The position numbers and the translations under genes are program-made. A stretch of DNA of 64,000 nt from Chamaea fasciata (taxonomy: Eukaryota > Chordata > Aves > Passeriformes > Sylviidae), in NCBI GenBank assembly GCA_029207755.1, contig JARCOQ010000003.1:558001-622000 (forward strand). Reading direction: 5' to 3'. The notes under the pieces were generated by a model that was not told where the DNA came from, searched no databases, and saw only the letters and a list, made by a program, of their open reading frames with translations. Positions 42,401 through 52,176 of this stretch are shown piece by piece (the stretch's first letter is position 1; each line of letters opens with the position of its first letter).

Positions 42401-45400
42401 GCTTTTGTGCTGTCTTTTTGTGAAAAGGTTGTCTTTTATTGTCTTTCTACTTGACTGTGTCATAGTGCACTGGGTCTCTTGTAGTCAAGCCAAGCTCACT
42501 TGGCATTGTTTCTATAGTTTTTATATATAGAATCATAGGATCATAGAATGAGTAGTTCGTGTCCCTGCTGAAGGTACTTAGCAAGAGTAGCAGGCATGGC
42601 TTCCCACAGACAAACTGTTTGAAATTAAATCTGCTGGGTTCTGGAAGCCGTGGGCCACTTGGGATAAAACAGGAACGTGATAGAAGTCGTGTTTTCCACG
42701 AACCCACAAGGCATTGTGGAGGAGAAAGCAGGCACGTGGGCAGCCTGCTTAAGTGATCTGCTTGGACTCCAAAAGTCTTTGATGGTCTCTCATCAAAGGA
42801 GACAAACGTGCTGTGGGAGAAAAGTAAAGGTCTTTGTGTGGTCAGATGTTTTATGTATATAAACTCTGTGAAACTGTAAGCAAAGTCTATTGGGAGTATT
42901 TAAATGTAAGGCCTCCATCCCGGTTCTGCAAGTGCCTCCTTGCAAACACGTGGTCACTGCAACAACGTTCCGGGGTGAGTGCTGGTTTGTGCTGGGGCCC
43001 ACCATTACAGGCTTCCTGGGGTGTTTGATGCTGTTTCTGGAAGGACAGCCTATTGATTCATCCTGTTCATAAAGTGTCCCTGGCTTGGTTTGGTCTCTGG
43101 TGCCCCAATTTCTAGCAGTGCTGAGTGTGTCCCTTGAATTCACAAGGAAATACTTCACAAAATTCTGGGACTGTATTTTTTTTCTAAGGAGATGTAGAAG
43201 CTGCCTGCCAAGGTGTTTCATGTACATTTTGTGATCCCTGAGTGCTATGTAGCCTTCTCAGGGGGTAAACTGCAGCCCAGCCTGTAAAGTTGAGGTGATG
43301 CTCACGTTGGATTTCTTGTCATCGAACAGCCTTGCTGGACACTATAAACATCTCAGTGAGGGAATGGTGTGCAGCCCTTAACGGTGGGAAGTGGCTGGTG
43401 CCCTGGATTGGGCCAGTGGTGTGGGAGCTGATCCATTTGGTCAGCCAGGGAGCCCACACAGCGTCAGTTTGCTCCTGCACTGGGGCAAAGCTGGAGCTGG
43501 AACTGAGGCTGTTATGCAGGACCTCAAGTCAGACCTGTTGATTGAAGGTCAAAGGTGAAGGAGCAAGTGTCTTCATAGGTGGCTGGGAAAATGGATGGGA
43601 CAAGGGGCGCTAAATTCATTCAGAACAGAAGGGCTGGGCTTTACCTAAATCTCAGCATGCTGAGATGTGGGCTCAGTCATGCCTGTAGGAGGAGAGCCTT
43701 TAAACTGCAGGAAATTGCAGAAGAGCTCTGTGCTTAACGTGGTGTCCTCGAGGGATGAAAGCTTCTGAATTGCAAGTGAGAGAGGGCACAAACAAACACA
43801 GCTTTCATGGGGAAGGGGGAGACAGCCCAATTCAGATGGAGTGTTGAAAGCCAGAGGAAGTATAATACAATCTAGACACATCCAGTATCTAGGGGAAAGG
43901 AGGGAATGAAGATATCTCTTTGTGATGCCAGTGGCACCAAGGGTATGTCACATTCTGGTGGGATTACTTGGGACAGTATAGAGGAGTATGGAGGAGATGC
44001 TGATTGAGGGGTGATCTGTTAAAAAATCTGCATGTTTTCCTGGTTTGACCCTTAAGTTACTAATGTAGTGTGTATGAATTGTATTTCTGGCTGAGAAAAG
44101 GAAGTGTAGAGTAATGACTGTACAGAGTGGTGACAATGCCTGAGATTTTGTAGCAGAGAATGGAGGGGAAGAGAGAGAAGAAATATGTTAGTAAAAGGAG
44201 ATGTAATTTATACCAGTGTGGCCTGGAGAAAATGTCTCACCAGGGCACTATTGTGACTCTAAACCTGAAGCAACTGGTCCCAGAGCCAGTGAGGGGAAAA
44301 TCAAGCCTTGAGTTTTCCCAACCGGTGTATAAACACTGCTGCTGAAGAGCTGCTGTGTGTGGGAACCATCACTTATTTGCAGAGGTGGAGTGTCCTTTCA
44401 GGAGCAGTAAAACGTGACAAACACTGTTGTGCCTGACAGTACAGTGTGCTGTATACAAATGAGGAAGCGTGCTAAAAGGAAAATAGAAGGAGCAGGCAGG
44501 ATGTTCAGAGGTCTGGAGGTATCCTGCAGGAAGCTGGAGGTTAATCCTGATGAGAAAAGTGAAAAACAATGGAAAGAAACTCTGATAGAGTACTAACAGA
44601 AGATCTTCTCTGTATCTTATGCCTCAGTGGCCGTCCCTGGAAACCTGCAACCTCATAGCCCCGTCTGCACACTAGGCACATCAGGAGAAACATTTCCTGG
44701 CAGTTAATGAGCCCACCCACAAAGCTTAGAGGGGATGTAGCTCTGATCTCCTGCAGCAAAGTCACACATTGCAGGTGGATTCTGGTTGCTGTAAAGGTCC
44801 TGGGAAAACAGGCAGTGAGATCCAGTGGTAGACCTCACTTGTTTCCTAAGGACTGGTCTTTGAGCAGCCCACAGGCTGTGAAAGGGGTCCTTGGCAAATA
44901 AATAATGTGTGGGAAAAGGGGAAGCAAAGGTGGGAGCTCACACTGTAGTGTCAGAGAGTGTCCTGGCTTCCTCAAGAGAGTTCCTGTGTGAACTATGGTG
45001 ACTTGAAAACAGGGCCTTGGAGCTGCACTGGGCAACTCTATAAAAATGTCAGCTCAGAGACTGAAAACTTGACAAATTTAAGTACAGTTCTATCTGAGGT
45101 GTGGTTCTGTGTGCAATACTGAGCTCTTCAGAGCCTTGGGAAAGGGGAAGACAGAAAGGGAAGGTGAACACTGCAGCTGGAAGTGTGCAGGAGCAGCAGG
45201 CAGAGGCAAGGAGCAATCCCTGGAAAAGGGGAAGCAGAGGGGAAGGCAGCAGAAGTCTGTGGAAGCTGTGATGGTGCAGAGGAGGCAGAGAGCTTTAGTG
45301 GCCCACTGGAGTTGTGGTGTTCACAGACACCACGTACCAGTGAGATGGGGCACAGTGGCAGCTCCTCAGCTGCACTGCAGGGGAAGGGAACCTCCTGAGG

Positions 45401-48400
45401 CAGAAGGCACCAGGAGACCCTGCCTGCCGCTCCCCGAGGTCACGGGGGCACTGCTGGCAGGTCTGCTCCTCGGCTGGGCATCAGACAGACACTTGTCTGG
45501 CCTGTGTCCCACTGAGACCTCTCCACAGAGCTCTGTGCTTGGGACAGGCCGGTGGGGGTGTGCTGGGGTCGTGGTGACTTTGTTCCTCTCTTATTCCTGC
45601 CTTTTTCTCTCCCGTCTGTCTGTCTGTCCGTCCGTTCGTCTGTCTGTTTCTCTGCAGGCGTTTCTTTGAGGGAGTCTCTCATTCTGGTTCCCAGACTGAG
45701 ATCGGCAGTCTGCACAGCCAGAAAGGGCAGGACCAAGAGTCGGGCAGCCCTGTGAGTTACACCACCACCACCACCTCTTGCCCCTTTCCCTCCCCAGCCA
45801 GCCCAGCACCCCACAGTGCCCGCACTCTGAGACCACAGCTCCCGGCGCGCCTGCCTGGGGCCGCTCCTTTCCTTCTTTCCTCCTCTTTCTCCCAGCGCAG
45901 GCAGACAGGTAGCGATGGGGGGCATCCTCTGGGGCCGGTCCCAAGGTGCCCGACTCCCCTGTGGGAGCTTGTGTTCTGTGAGGCCAGGCATGGGTCACTG
46001 GCAGCTGCCCTGCACAGCGTGCTCCATCCTGCTCTGACCCCACTCCCTGTCCCCCAGGGCGAGGCAGACAAGCGGAAGCCAGGAGCACAGCGACCGCAGG
46101 AGGAGCCAGGAACGGAGGTCCCTGCAGTGGTGAGTCCAGCTGTGGGATGTGGAGCTCTCTCAAAGCCCAGCCTGCTTTCTGGAGTTCCGAGGGGCCCACC
46201 AGGCTGGGAGAAGGGCTGGGAAGACAAGTAGATTGTGCTGGAGAGCAGCAAGAGTTGAAGGAGTGTTAGGGGGGTCTGCAGGACGTGCGAGACCCTGCAG
46301 CCTGGGCTCTCCAGGAGGGCCGGCAGGCCTCTGTCAATGATGGGCACCCGTGGGTGCAGGGCTGCTCCCTGCTGGAGCAGGGAGAGCAGAGTGTGTGACG
46401 TGACTCTGTGTGGCCCTCAGGAGCTGGCGGCGGAGGAGTCGTGTTCCCGGCTGGCCCCCGCCGAGGCTGCCCTGAGGGAGGGCAGCGCGGACAGACTGGC
46501 CCAGCTGGGCCCTGGCACCAAAGCCGAGCTCCCCAGTGCCGTGTCCCCCAGGTAAGGCAGCTCTGTGCCCCTCCCAGGGCTCAGCGAGCCCGCACTGCCT
46601 CCCTGAACTGAGTAGGGGTTGGTGGAGATGAGATTTCCTCAACAGTTTTGCCTCTCCTGCTTGTCCTTCACAGCAAGGCAGAGAGCAAACAGCTGTGGCG
46701 TCCTCGCAGCACCTCGGTGAAGGACCGGCAGAGCTCCAAGGGACAGGGTGGCCGTGCCAGCAGCCTGGACAGTGAGAGCTCTCCAGACTCGTGGCACAGC
46801 ACCCAGGTGAGGCCCTTGGGAGCCGTCCCACTCGGAGGCTTCTCAGTCAAGAGCTCTGCCAGGTCTTCAGCCATGGGCAGTGTCCGGGGGGGCTGGCTGG
46901 GGTTCACCTTTGTGGCGATGCTGTCGCAGGTGCCTCGGAAGTCTGTTTATGATCAGCTGAACCAGATCCTGGTGTCAGACGAGCAGCTCCCCGAGAGCAT
47001 CGTGCTGGTCAACGTGGCTGAGTGGCAGGGCCAGGTGAGTAGGTGTGGTGGGAGCTGGGTGCATGCAGGCAGCTGTAGGCAGGGTGGGTTCTCCCAGTCG
47101 TAGCAGCGCCTCCTCTCCCCCAGAGTGGCCCTTCCTTCAGGGAGATAATGCATTTACAGGGTGCTGAGCCACACACACGAGTCAGGTGTGTCTCCTCCAT
47201 CACACAGCAACACTGGATCCTCAAAGTATGATGTCCTGATCAGTCCCAGAAAGGCTGGCTAGCAAACTGTGCCTTAGGCCCTCACCGCTTGCTCCTGCCT
47301 CCCAGGAATCCCATGGGTCAGAGCTTTGTTGGATTCCCTGGCAAAGGGCTCCCCTCCTCTGTGGGCACCAGGCCCTGGGAAGCAGCAGAGGTATTTCCCC
47401 CTGCGAGATGGAAGTATTACCTGCCACTCCCAGGGAGCATTAACTACATCATCAGAGCCGGGTGGGGTGTGAGGACAGGCCCAGCCCCTGACAAGCACTT
47501 GCCTCCCGCATGCCTGGTGCTCTAAAGCTAAAGGTGAGCAAGGAAATGTACATGTGTGCAAACGTGCACTTAGATGAAACACCTGTGAGACCCCTTCAGG
47601 ATCCTGCAGCTACATCTGGCATCCAGAAACGGTGCTGGAAAATTTGAGGTGGAAGAAAGGGCTTAGTGAGAGGCAGTGGGGTCTTGACTCAGGCCATGCA
47701 TTCTTGGCTTGTTCCACTTGTCCTGGACAGGGAAAAACGGGTCAATGCCCACTCCCAGAACCAGTCTCCTTGTCTGTCTTGACTGCCTGTTTTGCCACTG
47801 TTAAACTGCATGCAGTCACCTGGAGAGACACAAGGATTTTGGAGAGCCACAGTGGGAGAGAGCAAGAGGAGGGAATGAGGAGAGGCAGAGTGAGCCTAGA
47901 GCTGGGTCCTGCTGTGGGGTGGCAGAATTTAAATCAGAAGGTCCTGGACCAAGCTGCTTATTTCAAGGAACACAGCCTGGTTCTTGGGGCAGTTTTGCCC
48001 TTGCCACAGCAAGGGTGGTGACTGCTGTGCTCAGAGGTGAGAGCAGGCAGCTGGCTGGCCCCTGGAGCAGAGCTGGGGGGAGCGGGGATGCCCAGGATGC
48101 AGCAGTGAGTGACCTGATGGTTTCAGCCTACGGTGGCATGGGTGGACACAGGTGTCCCAGCTCTAACCCAGGGGGTGTGGGACCCAGGGCAGGCGTCGGC
48201 GGGTGCTGGGCAGCACAGCCCTGCCTCCAGGTGCCTTAACCTGAGCTCTGTGCATTGGCAGTACGTGAGTGAGCAGCTCCAGGCGCACAAGCAGCTGGTT
48301 GTGTCCACCTGCTCCGTGGCAGACATCCAGGCAGCCTTCAACACCACGGTCTCCCGCATCCAGCGATAGTGAGTACAACTTGGGTCAGCCTGGGGCCATT

Positions 48401-51164
48401 GGATGGGCTCAGAGACGGGCTGGGTATGGCCCTGGCTCCCCAGGGCTCACTAGGGCCCTTTGGGATTGTGGACACTATTATAGGAGCAGGTGTATGCCCT
48501 GGGGAGAGTGGGGGGTCCAGCACTGCTTTTGCCCTTGGCAGTGCACGCCAGGCTGGATGTTGTCAGCAATGGGGTTTTGTCAGCTGGCCTGGCAGATCCT
48601 GGCCCCTGGCCCGCCTGCTGAGCCACTGCACTTCACTCACCATCTCCTTTTCCTTTGGCAGCTGTAACTGTAACTCCCATATGCCTCCCCCAGTGAAGGT
48701 GGTGGTGGCAGGGGACCAGAGCTACCTGAGTGTTGTCCTCCGTTTCTTTGTGGAGCAGCTGGCCAGCAAGACACCCGACTGGCTCAACTACCTTCGCTTC
48801 CTGCTTGTCCCACTGGGTGAGAGCCGTCAGGAGCCCAGCCCCGGGGCTGTCCTCTCCCGCCTCCCCGGGCTCCCCTGCCTGAAGCCAGCACTGCCCTTCT
48901 CCCCTGCAGGCTCTCACCCTCTGGCCAAGTACCTGGCCTCGGTGGATAACAAGTACAGCACTCTGTTCCTGGACACGGCGTGGCGGGAGCTGTTCAGCAG
49001 GGCTGAGCCGCCCACCGCAGGTGAGGAGCGGGGCAGGCTGGCAGCAGCAGTGCCCTGAGGGGAGCCCAGCTGCCATCCAGGTCCCCGTGGCTCTTTGTGC
49101 CCGCAGACACTGTGGACATAGCAGGCCGTGTTGCCCAGTTCATCGCTGGAGCCAGCCTCTCTCACCAGCTGCCCATCTCTGAGGCCATGCTGACCTACAA
49201 GCAGAAGAGGTGAGTGTGGCCCCAGGGTGCCTGTCCTGCCTCGTGCAGCCCTGGTCTGGGACGTGCCCAGGACAGGAATGAGGGACACGGGACAAGTGAG
49301 TGAGGGCCCTGCATTCCACTGACGGGCAGCATGGTGCTGAGGGGAGCTGGAGTCCCACAGTGAGAGGCCCACAGCACCATTCCCTGCCACCTCCCGGTGT
49401 GCTTGGCCCCTCCAGTAGCTGTGGCTGTGACAGCCCCGATGGTGGGACCAGCTGCCAGGGCTGGGATGGGCTGGGTGGGGCTGCAGGCTGGTACTGTGCT
49501 GTCCGGGGGTTGATGCTCATGTTCCAGCTGCACTCTCACCTCTCCCTTCTCTTGGTTTCTGGCACCCAAGGAAGAGAAGCCTCTATTTTGATTTTTATAT
49601 CAGGTATTGGCTTGTGCTTGCTGTGCCGCTGCCTGGCCCCTCCCCACCTTTCCCCATGTGCGTCCACCCCTCTTGCTGTGCAGAGGAGCCCTGACCCCAC
49701 AGAGGGGCAGGGCTGCCCTCCCGCATGCAAGCCCCTTCCCAGCACTGGAGGGGACGACTCCTCGCCTCCTTGTGTGGTGTGCCCTGTGCTGCCATGTTGG
49801 GGACAGGGGCTCTCAGGGGAGGGAGGGCAGAGGAGATGGTCCTAGTGGATGTGAGCCAGCATTGACCCCGCGAGTGCAGGGCTGCCTGGGCACAAGGTTA
49901 GTAGCCGCACAGCAGCTGGTGCTCAGCACACCCAGACCCTGACCAGCCTCTCTTCCTTCCGCAGCCCCGACGAGGACTCGTGCCAGAAGTTTGTCCCCTT
50001 TGTGGGGGTGAGTTGAGGGGCCAGCAGGGGCTGAGGGGAAAGATGCAGTGCACAGTCCTGCTGATGCTGGGTTTCCTCTGGTTTGTGCTTGCAGGTGGTG
50101 AAGGTGGGCCTGGTGGAGCAGTCTTTCAGTGCCTCCGGTGAGTCCCTGGCAGTCCCCAGCTCTCTTCCCCACAAGGGGGAGGCCCTTGTTGGTGTCCCCC
50201 AAACCCTCAAACCCACGCTTTTCCCCCGCAGTGGACTCGGATGATGCCACAGTCTGCACCCCATCCCTGCTGAGCTCAACCCCAGCCTCCAGTGCAGCTG
50301 TTCCCTATGGCAAGGAGACCGTGAGCACCCCGCCGCCCTCCCCGTCCGTCAGCAGCGGCCTCTCGGGTGCTGGGTAAGAGAGCAAGGCCCTCAGCTCAGG
50401 GGGGAGAGGAGCAGGGGCACCACCTGCGTGCTGCATGTGTGCCGTGTTGCCCAGGTCTCTGAGCCCTGGTGTGGAGGTGATGGGCCTGCAGGTGGACTAC
50501 TGGACAACACAAGGGCTGGACAGGAAGAAGGAGGGTGAAAAGCGGGAGATGGGCATCAAGAACACGCTCAAGAGCAACTTCCGCTCGCTCCAGGTCAGCC
50601 GCATCCCCAGCACAGGGGAGCTGGTGCCCCCCAGCACCATGGCCATGACCGTGGTCACCAAGGAGAAAAACAAGAAAGGTAACCAACTCTGGGGGGCTCT
50701 CTGCCTCTGGGGCCACGGTCCTTTGGGAAAAGGGTGGGGGGACCCTGCAGGAGCAGGGGCAGGGGCGGAGACATCCTAACAGTGGTCCTGTCTGGCCTTG
50801 GTCCCCAGTGATGTTCCTGAGCAAGAAACCAAAAGAAAAAGACTTGGAACCCAAAAGCCAAGTCATTGAAGGGATCACACGCCTCATCTGCACAGCCAAG
50901 CACCAGAACACCATGTTGCGAGGTGAGGGCAGACCCCAGGTCCCCTTGGGGCTGTCGTGGGGCAGACCCCAGGTCCCCTTGGGGCTGTTGTGGGGCAGAC
51001 CAGGCTGGCTGTGGTAGGGCTGTGCCTCACTGCACCCTCTCTTCTCAGTCTCCATAGATGGGGTGGAGTGGAACGATGTCAAGTTTTTCCAGCTGGCAGC
51101 ACAGTGGCCAACACACGTCAAGTACCTCCCCGTGGGCATCTTTGGCTACTCGAAGAATGTGTGA
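3006..51164 (+). CDS. PACS-family acidic-cluster sorting adaptor (PACS1/PACS2 paralogue), 24 exons, 909 aa
   Basis: Exons: 3006-3190, 32832-32919, 37217-37306, 37620-37745, 37871-38033, 38171-38262, 40174-40254, 41025-41084, 41674-41825, 45658-45751, 46058-46129, 46421-46551, 46674-46806, 46930-47034, 48262-48368, 48662-48816, 48910-49020, 49107-49209, 49965-50007, 50095-50137, 50232-50373, 50455-50678, 50809-50922, 51049-51164. All junctions are GT-AG, phases match, and the 2730 nt are intact. The product is a cytosolic adaptor linking CK2-phosphorylated acidic clusters in furin-like cargo to AP-1/GGA coats, and acting at ER-mitochondria contacts. Domain order: Ala/Gly/Pro-rich N-terminus (1-61), cargo-binding FBR (about 62-206), acidic Ser cluster (226-242), Ser-rich middle, and a conserved C-terminal half (490-909). 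ATG 3006 is the first in-frame Met and has G at -3 and +4. Human PACS1 is 963 aa and PACS2 889 aa. Residues are a mixture of both paralogues, so I give no symbol. Confidence 0.95.
3191..16616 (+). other. PACS intron 1, proximal part
   Basis: First 13.4 kb of the 29.6-kb first intron. Composition drops from CpG-island values to about average. T-rich stretches occur around 8590-8660 and 9270-9600. No coding exon, RNA gene or clear transposon is recognised on either strand. Alternative first exons cannot be excluded by eye. Confidence 0.5.
16617..16905. mobile_element. CR1 LINE 3'-end fragments, two in opposite orientation
   Basis: 16617-16675 reads as the antisense 3' end of a CR1 element (GATCATCaAGTCCAACtCCTG type). 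About 16710-16905 reads as the sense 3' end, with the characteristic AGGTTGCCCAGAGAAGTTG, CCCTGGAAGTG and AAGGTCTCTTCCAGCCC, ending near TTCTGTGAT. CR1 elements are 5'-truncated non-LTR retrotransposons abundant in bird genomes. Both pieces are diverged and non-coding. The outer boundaries are approximate. Confidence 0.8.
16906..27769 (+). other. PACS intron 1, central part
   Basis: About 10.9 kb of intron. It holds a G9 tract near 18171, a 16-A run at 26515-26530 and otherwise unremarkable sequence. The longest open stretch is 18628-19260 (+, 210 codons), which resembles no protein I know and has no flanking splice or poly(A) context. No RNA gene or clear repeat was recognised. Confidence 0.45.
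26515..26530 (+). repeat. A16 homopolymer
   Basis: Sixteen consecutive A bases in PACS intron 1. This could be a decayed retroposon tail, but no recognisable retroposon body lies immediately upstream. Likely length-polymorphic. Confidence 0.8.
27770..28060. promoter_or_regulatory. CpG-rich patch in PACS intron 1
   Basis: Roughly two dozen CpG dinucleotides in about 300 bp, surrounded by CpG-poor intron. This pattern often marks an unmethylated enhancer or alternative promoter. No TATA box or coding first exon joining in frame to exon 2 was identified, so a regulatory role is inference only. Confidence 0.3.
29405..29760 (+). pseudogene. Endogenous retrovirus pol fossil (RT-RNase H connection)
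   Basis: A + strand frame from about 29410 to 29590 reads as the connection region of a class-I (gammaretrovirus-like) Pol. It contains HRLWFPG, then KPLTEAT, then WGPEREQAF, the motif order that joins reverse transcriptase to RNase H. Similarity fades after about 29640, with the frame shifting and further Pol-like remnants possible to about 29960. The copy is dead: there is an in-frame TGA at 29437-29439, frame changes, and no complete gene or LTR beside it. It lies sense within PACS intron 1 and is an old insertion. Confidence 0.75.
29960..32831 (+). other. PACS intron 1, distal part
   Basis: Intron sequence up to the exon 2 acceptor (TTACAG at 32826-32831). AATAAA-like hexamers at about 31898 and 32505 are not associated with any recognised terminal exon. 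No other feature recognised. Confidence 0.5.
32832..38033 (+). other. PACS exons 2-5: cargo-binding (FBR) region
   Basis: Four exons encode residues 62-217. The conserved core includes [26 protein letters not shown], the basic [19 protein letters not shown] and [11 protein letters not shown]. In PACS1 and PACS2 this region binds acidic-cluster cargo, AP-1/GGA adaptors and CK2, and the basic stretch carries the human PACS1 syndrome hotspot. Intron 2 (32920-37216, 4.3 kb) shows no other feature. Intron 4 ends in a TCTG repeat that forms its polypyrimidine tract. Confidence 0.9.
37848..37870 (+). repeat. TCTG tetranucleotide repeat at PACS exon 5 acceptor
   Basis: A short TCTG/TCCG array runs directly into the CCAG acceptor of exon 5, so the microsatellite itself is the polypyrimidine tract. 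Confidence 0.85.
38880..39860. mobile_element. Possible solitary LTR or other repeat in PACS intron 6 (tentative)
   Basis: This stretch differs from flanking intron: it is A-rich at 38960-39010 and has a TTTATT on + (AATAAA on the minus strand) near 38882. Its composition is LTR-like, as if a minus-strand LTR lay here. I could not find matched TG...CA ends or a target-site duplication, so the identification is weak. Confidence 0.2.
42528..42580 (-). mobile_element. CR1 LINE 3' tail fragment
   Basis: Contains ATAGAATCATAGGATCATAGAATG, the reverse complement of the octamer-like repeats at CR1 3' ends, followed by short degraded sequence. Only the tail is recognisable. Confidence 0.55.
45613..45652 (+). 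repeat. TCTG/TCCG repeat at PACS exon 10 acceptor
   Basis: A tetranucleotide array immediately upstream of TCTGCAG at 45651-45657 provides the pyrimidine tract. It is the second PACS intron to end this way. Confidence 0.85.
47035..48261 (+). other. PACS intron 14
   Basis: 1.2-kb intron between the exons encoding EWQGQ and YVSEQL. No repeat, RNA gene or extra exon was recognised. Confidence 0.6.
49571..49603 (+). other. Candidate 33-nt in-frame cassette exon of PACS
   Basis: An AT-rich island in a GC-rich intron. It is preceded by a strong pyrimidine tract ending CACCCAAG and followed by CAG|GTATTG. Its phase (2) matches both neighbouring exons. Inclusion would add 11 residues, [11 protein letters not shown], between KQK and SPDED without shifting frame. 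This is inferred from splice signals and phase only. Confidence 0.45.
50928..51001 (+). repeat. 33-bp tandem repeat in PACS intron 23
   Basis: Two near-identical 33-bp copies (50928-50960 and 50961-50993) plus a partial third begin six bases after the exon 23 donor. Small intronic duplication. Confidence 0.85.
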
Positions 51165-51885
51165 GACATTGGGGCATCCCTGGAATGGAGCTGCAGTGGG
51201 TTGCAGGAGGAGACAGGGAGCTGGACATGCTCTTGTCCCCATCTTCTGCAGACCAGTCCCTGCCTGCTCAGTGGGGAGGGACACCACACCTGCACCCTGT
51301 GGGCCAAGACCCGTGAAGGTGAGGCCAGTGACACCGGGTCCATGCACCCTCCAACACCAGCGAGGACACCATGCCATCTGCCTCCCCTGTCCCCCGACAG
51401 CAGCCTGGGACAAGGGTTGGCACCAGCCAGCAGGGCCCCGGGAAGGGCTCTGGGCCCCACTCTCTGCAGATGCACCTGCCAGGCCAGCCCTGTAGCCAGC
51501 CAGGGTCCCAGCTGGGCTGGACCCAGGCAGGTTGCCCAGTGCTGCAGCCAGCCAGATTGCTCTGAGCAGGGGGCAGGTGCTGAGCAGGGCCCACCACCCC
51601 TGTACCACCATTGCCAGCCCCACTGCCAGCCTTGCACTGCTGTGCTGGCCCTGCCCTCCACAGCACAGCCTCAGCAGCGTTTCCAGTCCCCCTGCAGCCC
51701 TGCTGCTGAGGCTGTCCTCTTCATCTCCCCATCCCTTCCCAACAAGCCCTACCCCATGGTGCTGCCAGCTGGAGGTGTGGGATGAGGGCACCTGAGTTTT
51801 TTTTTTTACAAGATTCTATTTTTTTTAAATTTATTGTATGGTTACTTTTCGGGATTAATTTTAATAAATTAATGCTGTTACCATT
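51165..51885 (+). other. PACS 3' untranslated region
   Basis: About 720 nt from the stop codon to the expected cleavage site. The first 600 nt are GC-rich. The last 90 (from about 51797) are strongly AU-rich, with a T10 run and an ATTTA. The AATAAA at 51863 and a downstream GT-rich stretch set the end. Confidence 0.75.
51863..51868 (+). terminator. PACS poly(A) signal AATAAA
   Basis: Canonical hexamer in AU-rich context, followed about 35 bases later by the GT-rich stretch TGAGTGTCTGTGTTC. Cleavage is expected near 51885. Confidence 0.8.
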
Positions 51886-52106
51886 ATGGTAGGGTATGAG
51901 TGTCTGTGTTCCCCCATGTCTGAAGACATGACTCAGCACAGCTGGGAGAGAACAAATTTGGGCAAGGGTGCAGCTACTACCACCACTCCAGAAAAAAAAA
52001 CTGTCAGGGCTGCTTGAGCACAGAGCAGGGGCAAGGCCTGGCCACTCTCCCTCCTGAGCTCCCCAACAGACTTGAAGGTGGGACTGAGTGGAGGATGGCT
52101 CATTCA

Positions 52107-52112
52107 TTTATA
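52107..52112 (-). terminator. CUL7 probable poly(A) signal TATAAA (minus strand)
   Basis: The only poly(A)-like hexamer in the first 70 bases after the CUL7 stop is the variant TATAAA. It would give a very short 3' UTR of about 90 nt ending near 52090, some 200 bp from the PACS cleavage site. A later signal inside the PACS 3' UTR is not excluded. Confidence 0.5.
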
Positions 52113-52176
52113 TAAAACAAGTGTTTAGGAAGAGACAGACTGGATACGCCCTGAGTCCTCCCAGCCAAGTCCTTGT

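Larger units (their letters stand above)
41826..45657 (+). other. PACS intron 9
   Basis: 3.8-kb intron. It contains a short antisense CR1 3' tail (about 42528-42580) and ends in a TCTG/TCCG repeat that abuts the exon 10 acceptor. No other exon or RNA gene was recognised. Confidence 0.5.
38171..46806 (+). other. PACS exons 6-13: acidic autoregulatory cluster and Ser-rich middle region
   Basis: Exon 6 encodes [20 protein letters not shown], matching the CK2-regulated acidic cluster whose Ser (Ser278 in PACS1) controls cargo binding; here it is about Ser227. Exons 8-9 hold the conserved [13 protein letters not shown] and the YDSLE...SDSGPE stretch. Exons 11-13 are poorly conserved and Glu/Ser-rich. 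Exon 13 retains RPRSTS (Ser about 459), an RxRxxS site equivalent to the Akt/14-3-3 site of PACS2 (Ser437). So both regulatory phosphosites appear to be present. Confidence 0.85.
46930..51164 (+). other. PACS exons 14-24: conserved C-terminal half
   Basis: Encodes residues 490-909. Highly conserved blocks include [55 protein letters not shown], the [20 protein letters not shown] stretch, [13 protein letters not shown] and [17 protein letters not shown]. The protein ends YSKNV with TGA at 51162-51164. The MLTYKQKSPDE and MGLQVDYWT segments are closer to PACS2 than to PACS1 as I recall them. In exon 22 the internal GTCAGC (LQ|VSR) is read through as coding. The intron between exons 18 and 19 holds a candidate 33-nt cassette exon. 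Confidence 0.9.

Noticed and set aside
50594..50600. Internal GTCAGC in PACS exon 22 as a splice donor
   Set aside because: The following codons ([10 protein letters not shown]) are conserved PACS sequence and run uninterrupted to the real donor at 50679.
51865..52176. Possible RING-IBR-RING exons that would make the cullin gene CUL9
   Set aside because: The frame stops after FSTFR at 52177 and the oppositely oriented PACS 3' UTR lies about 200 bp further on; there is no space or sequence for an RBR module.
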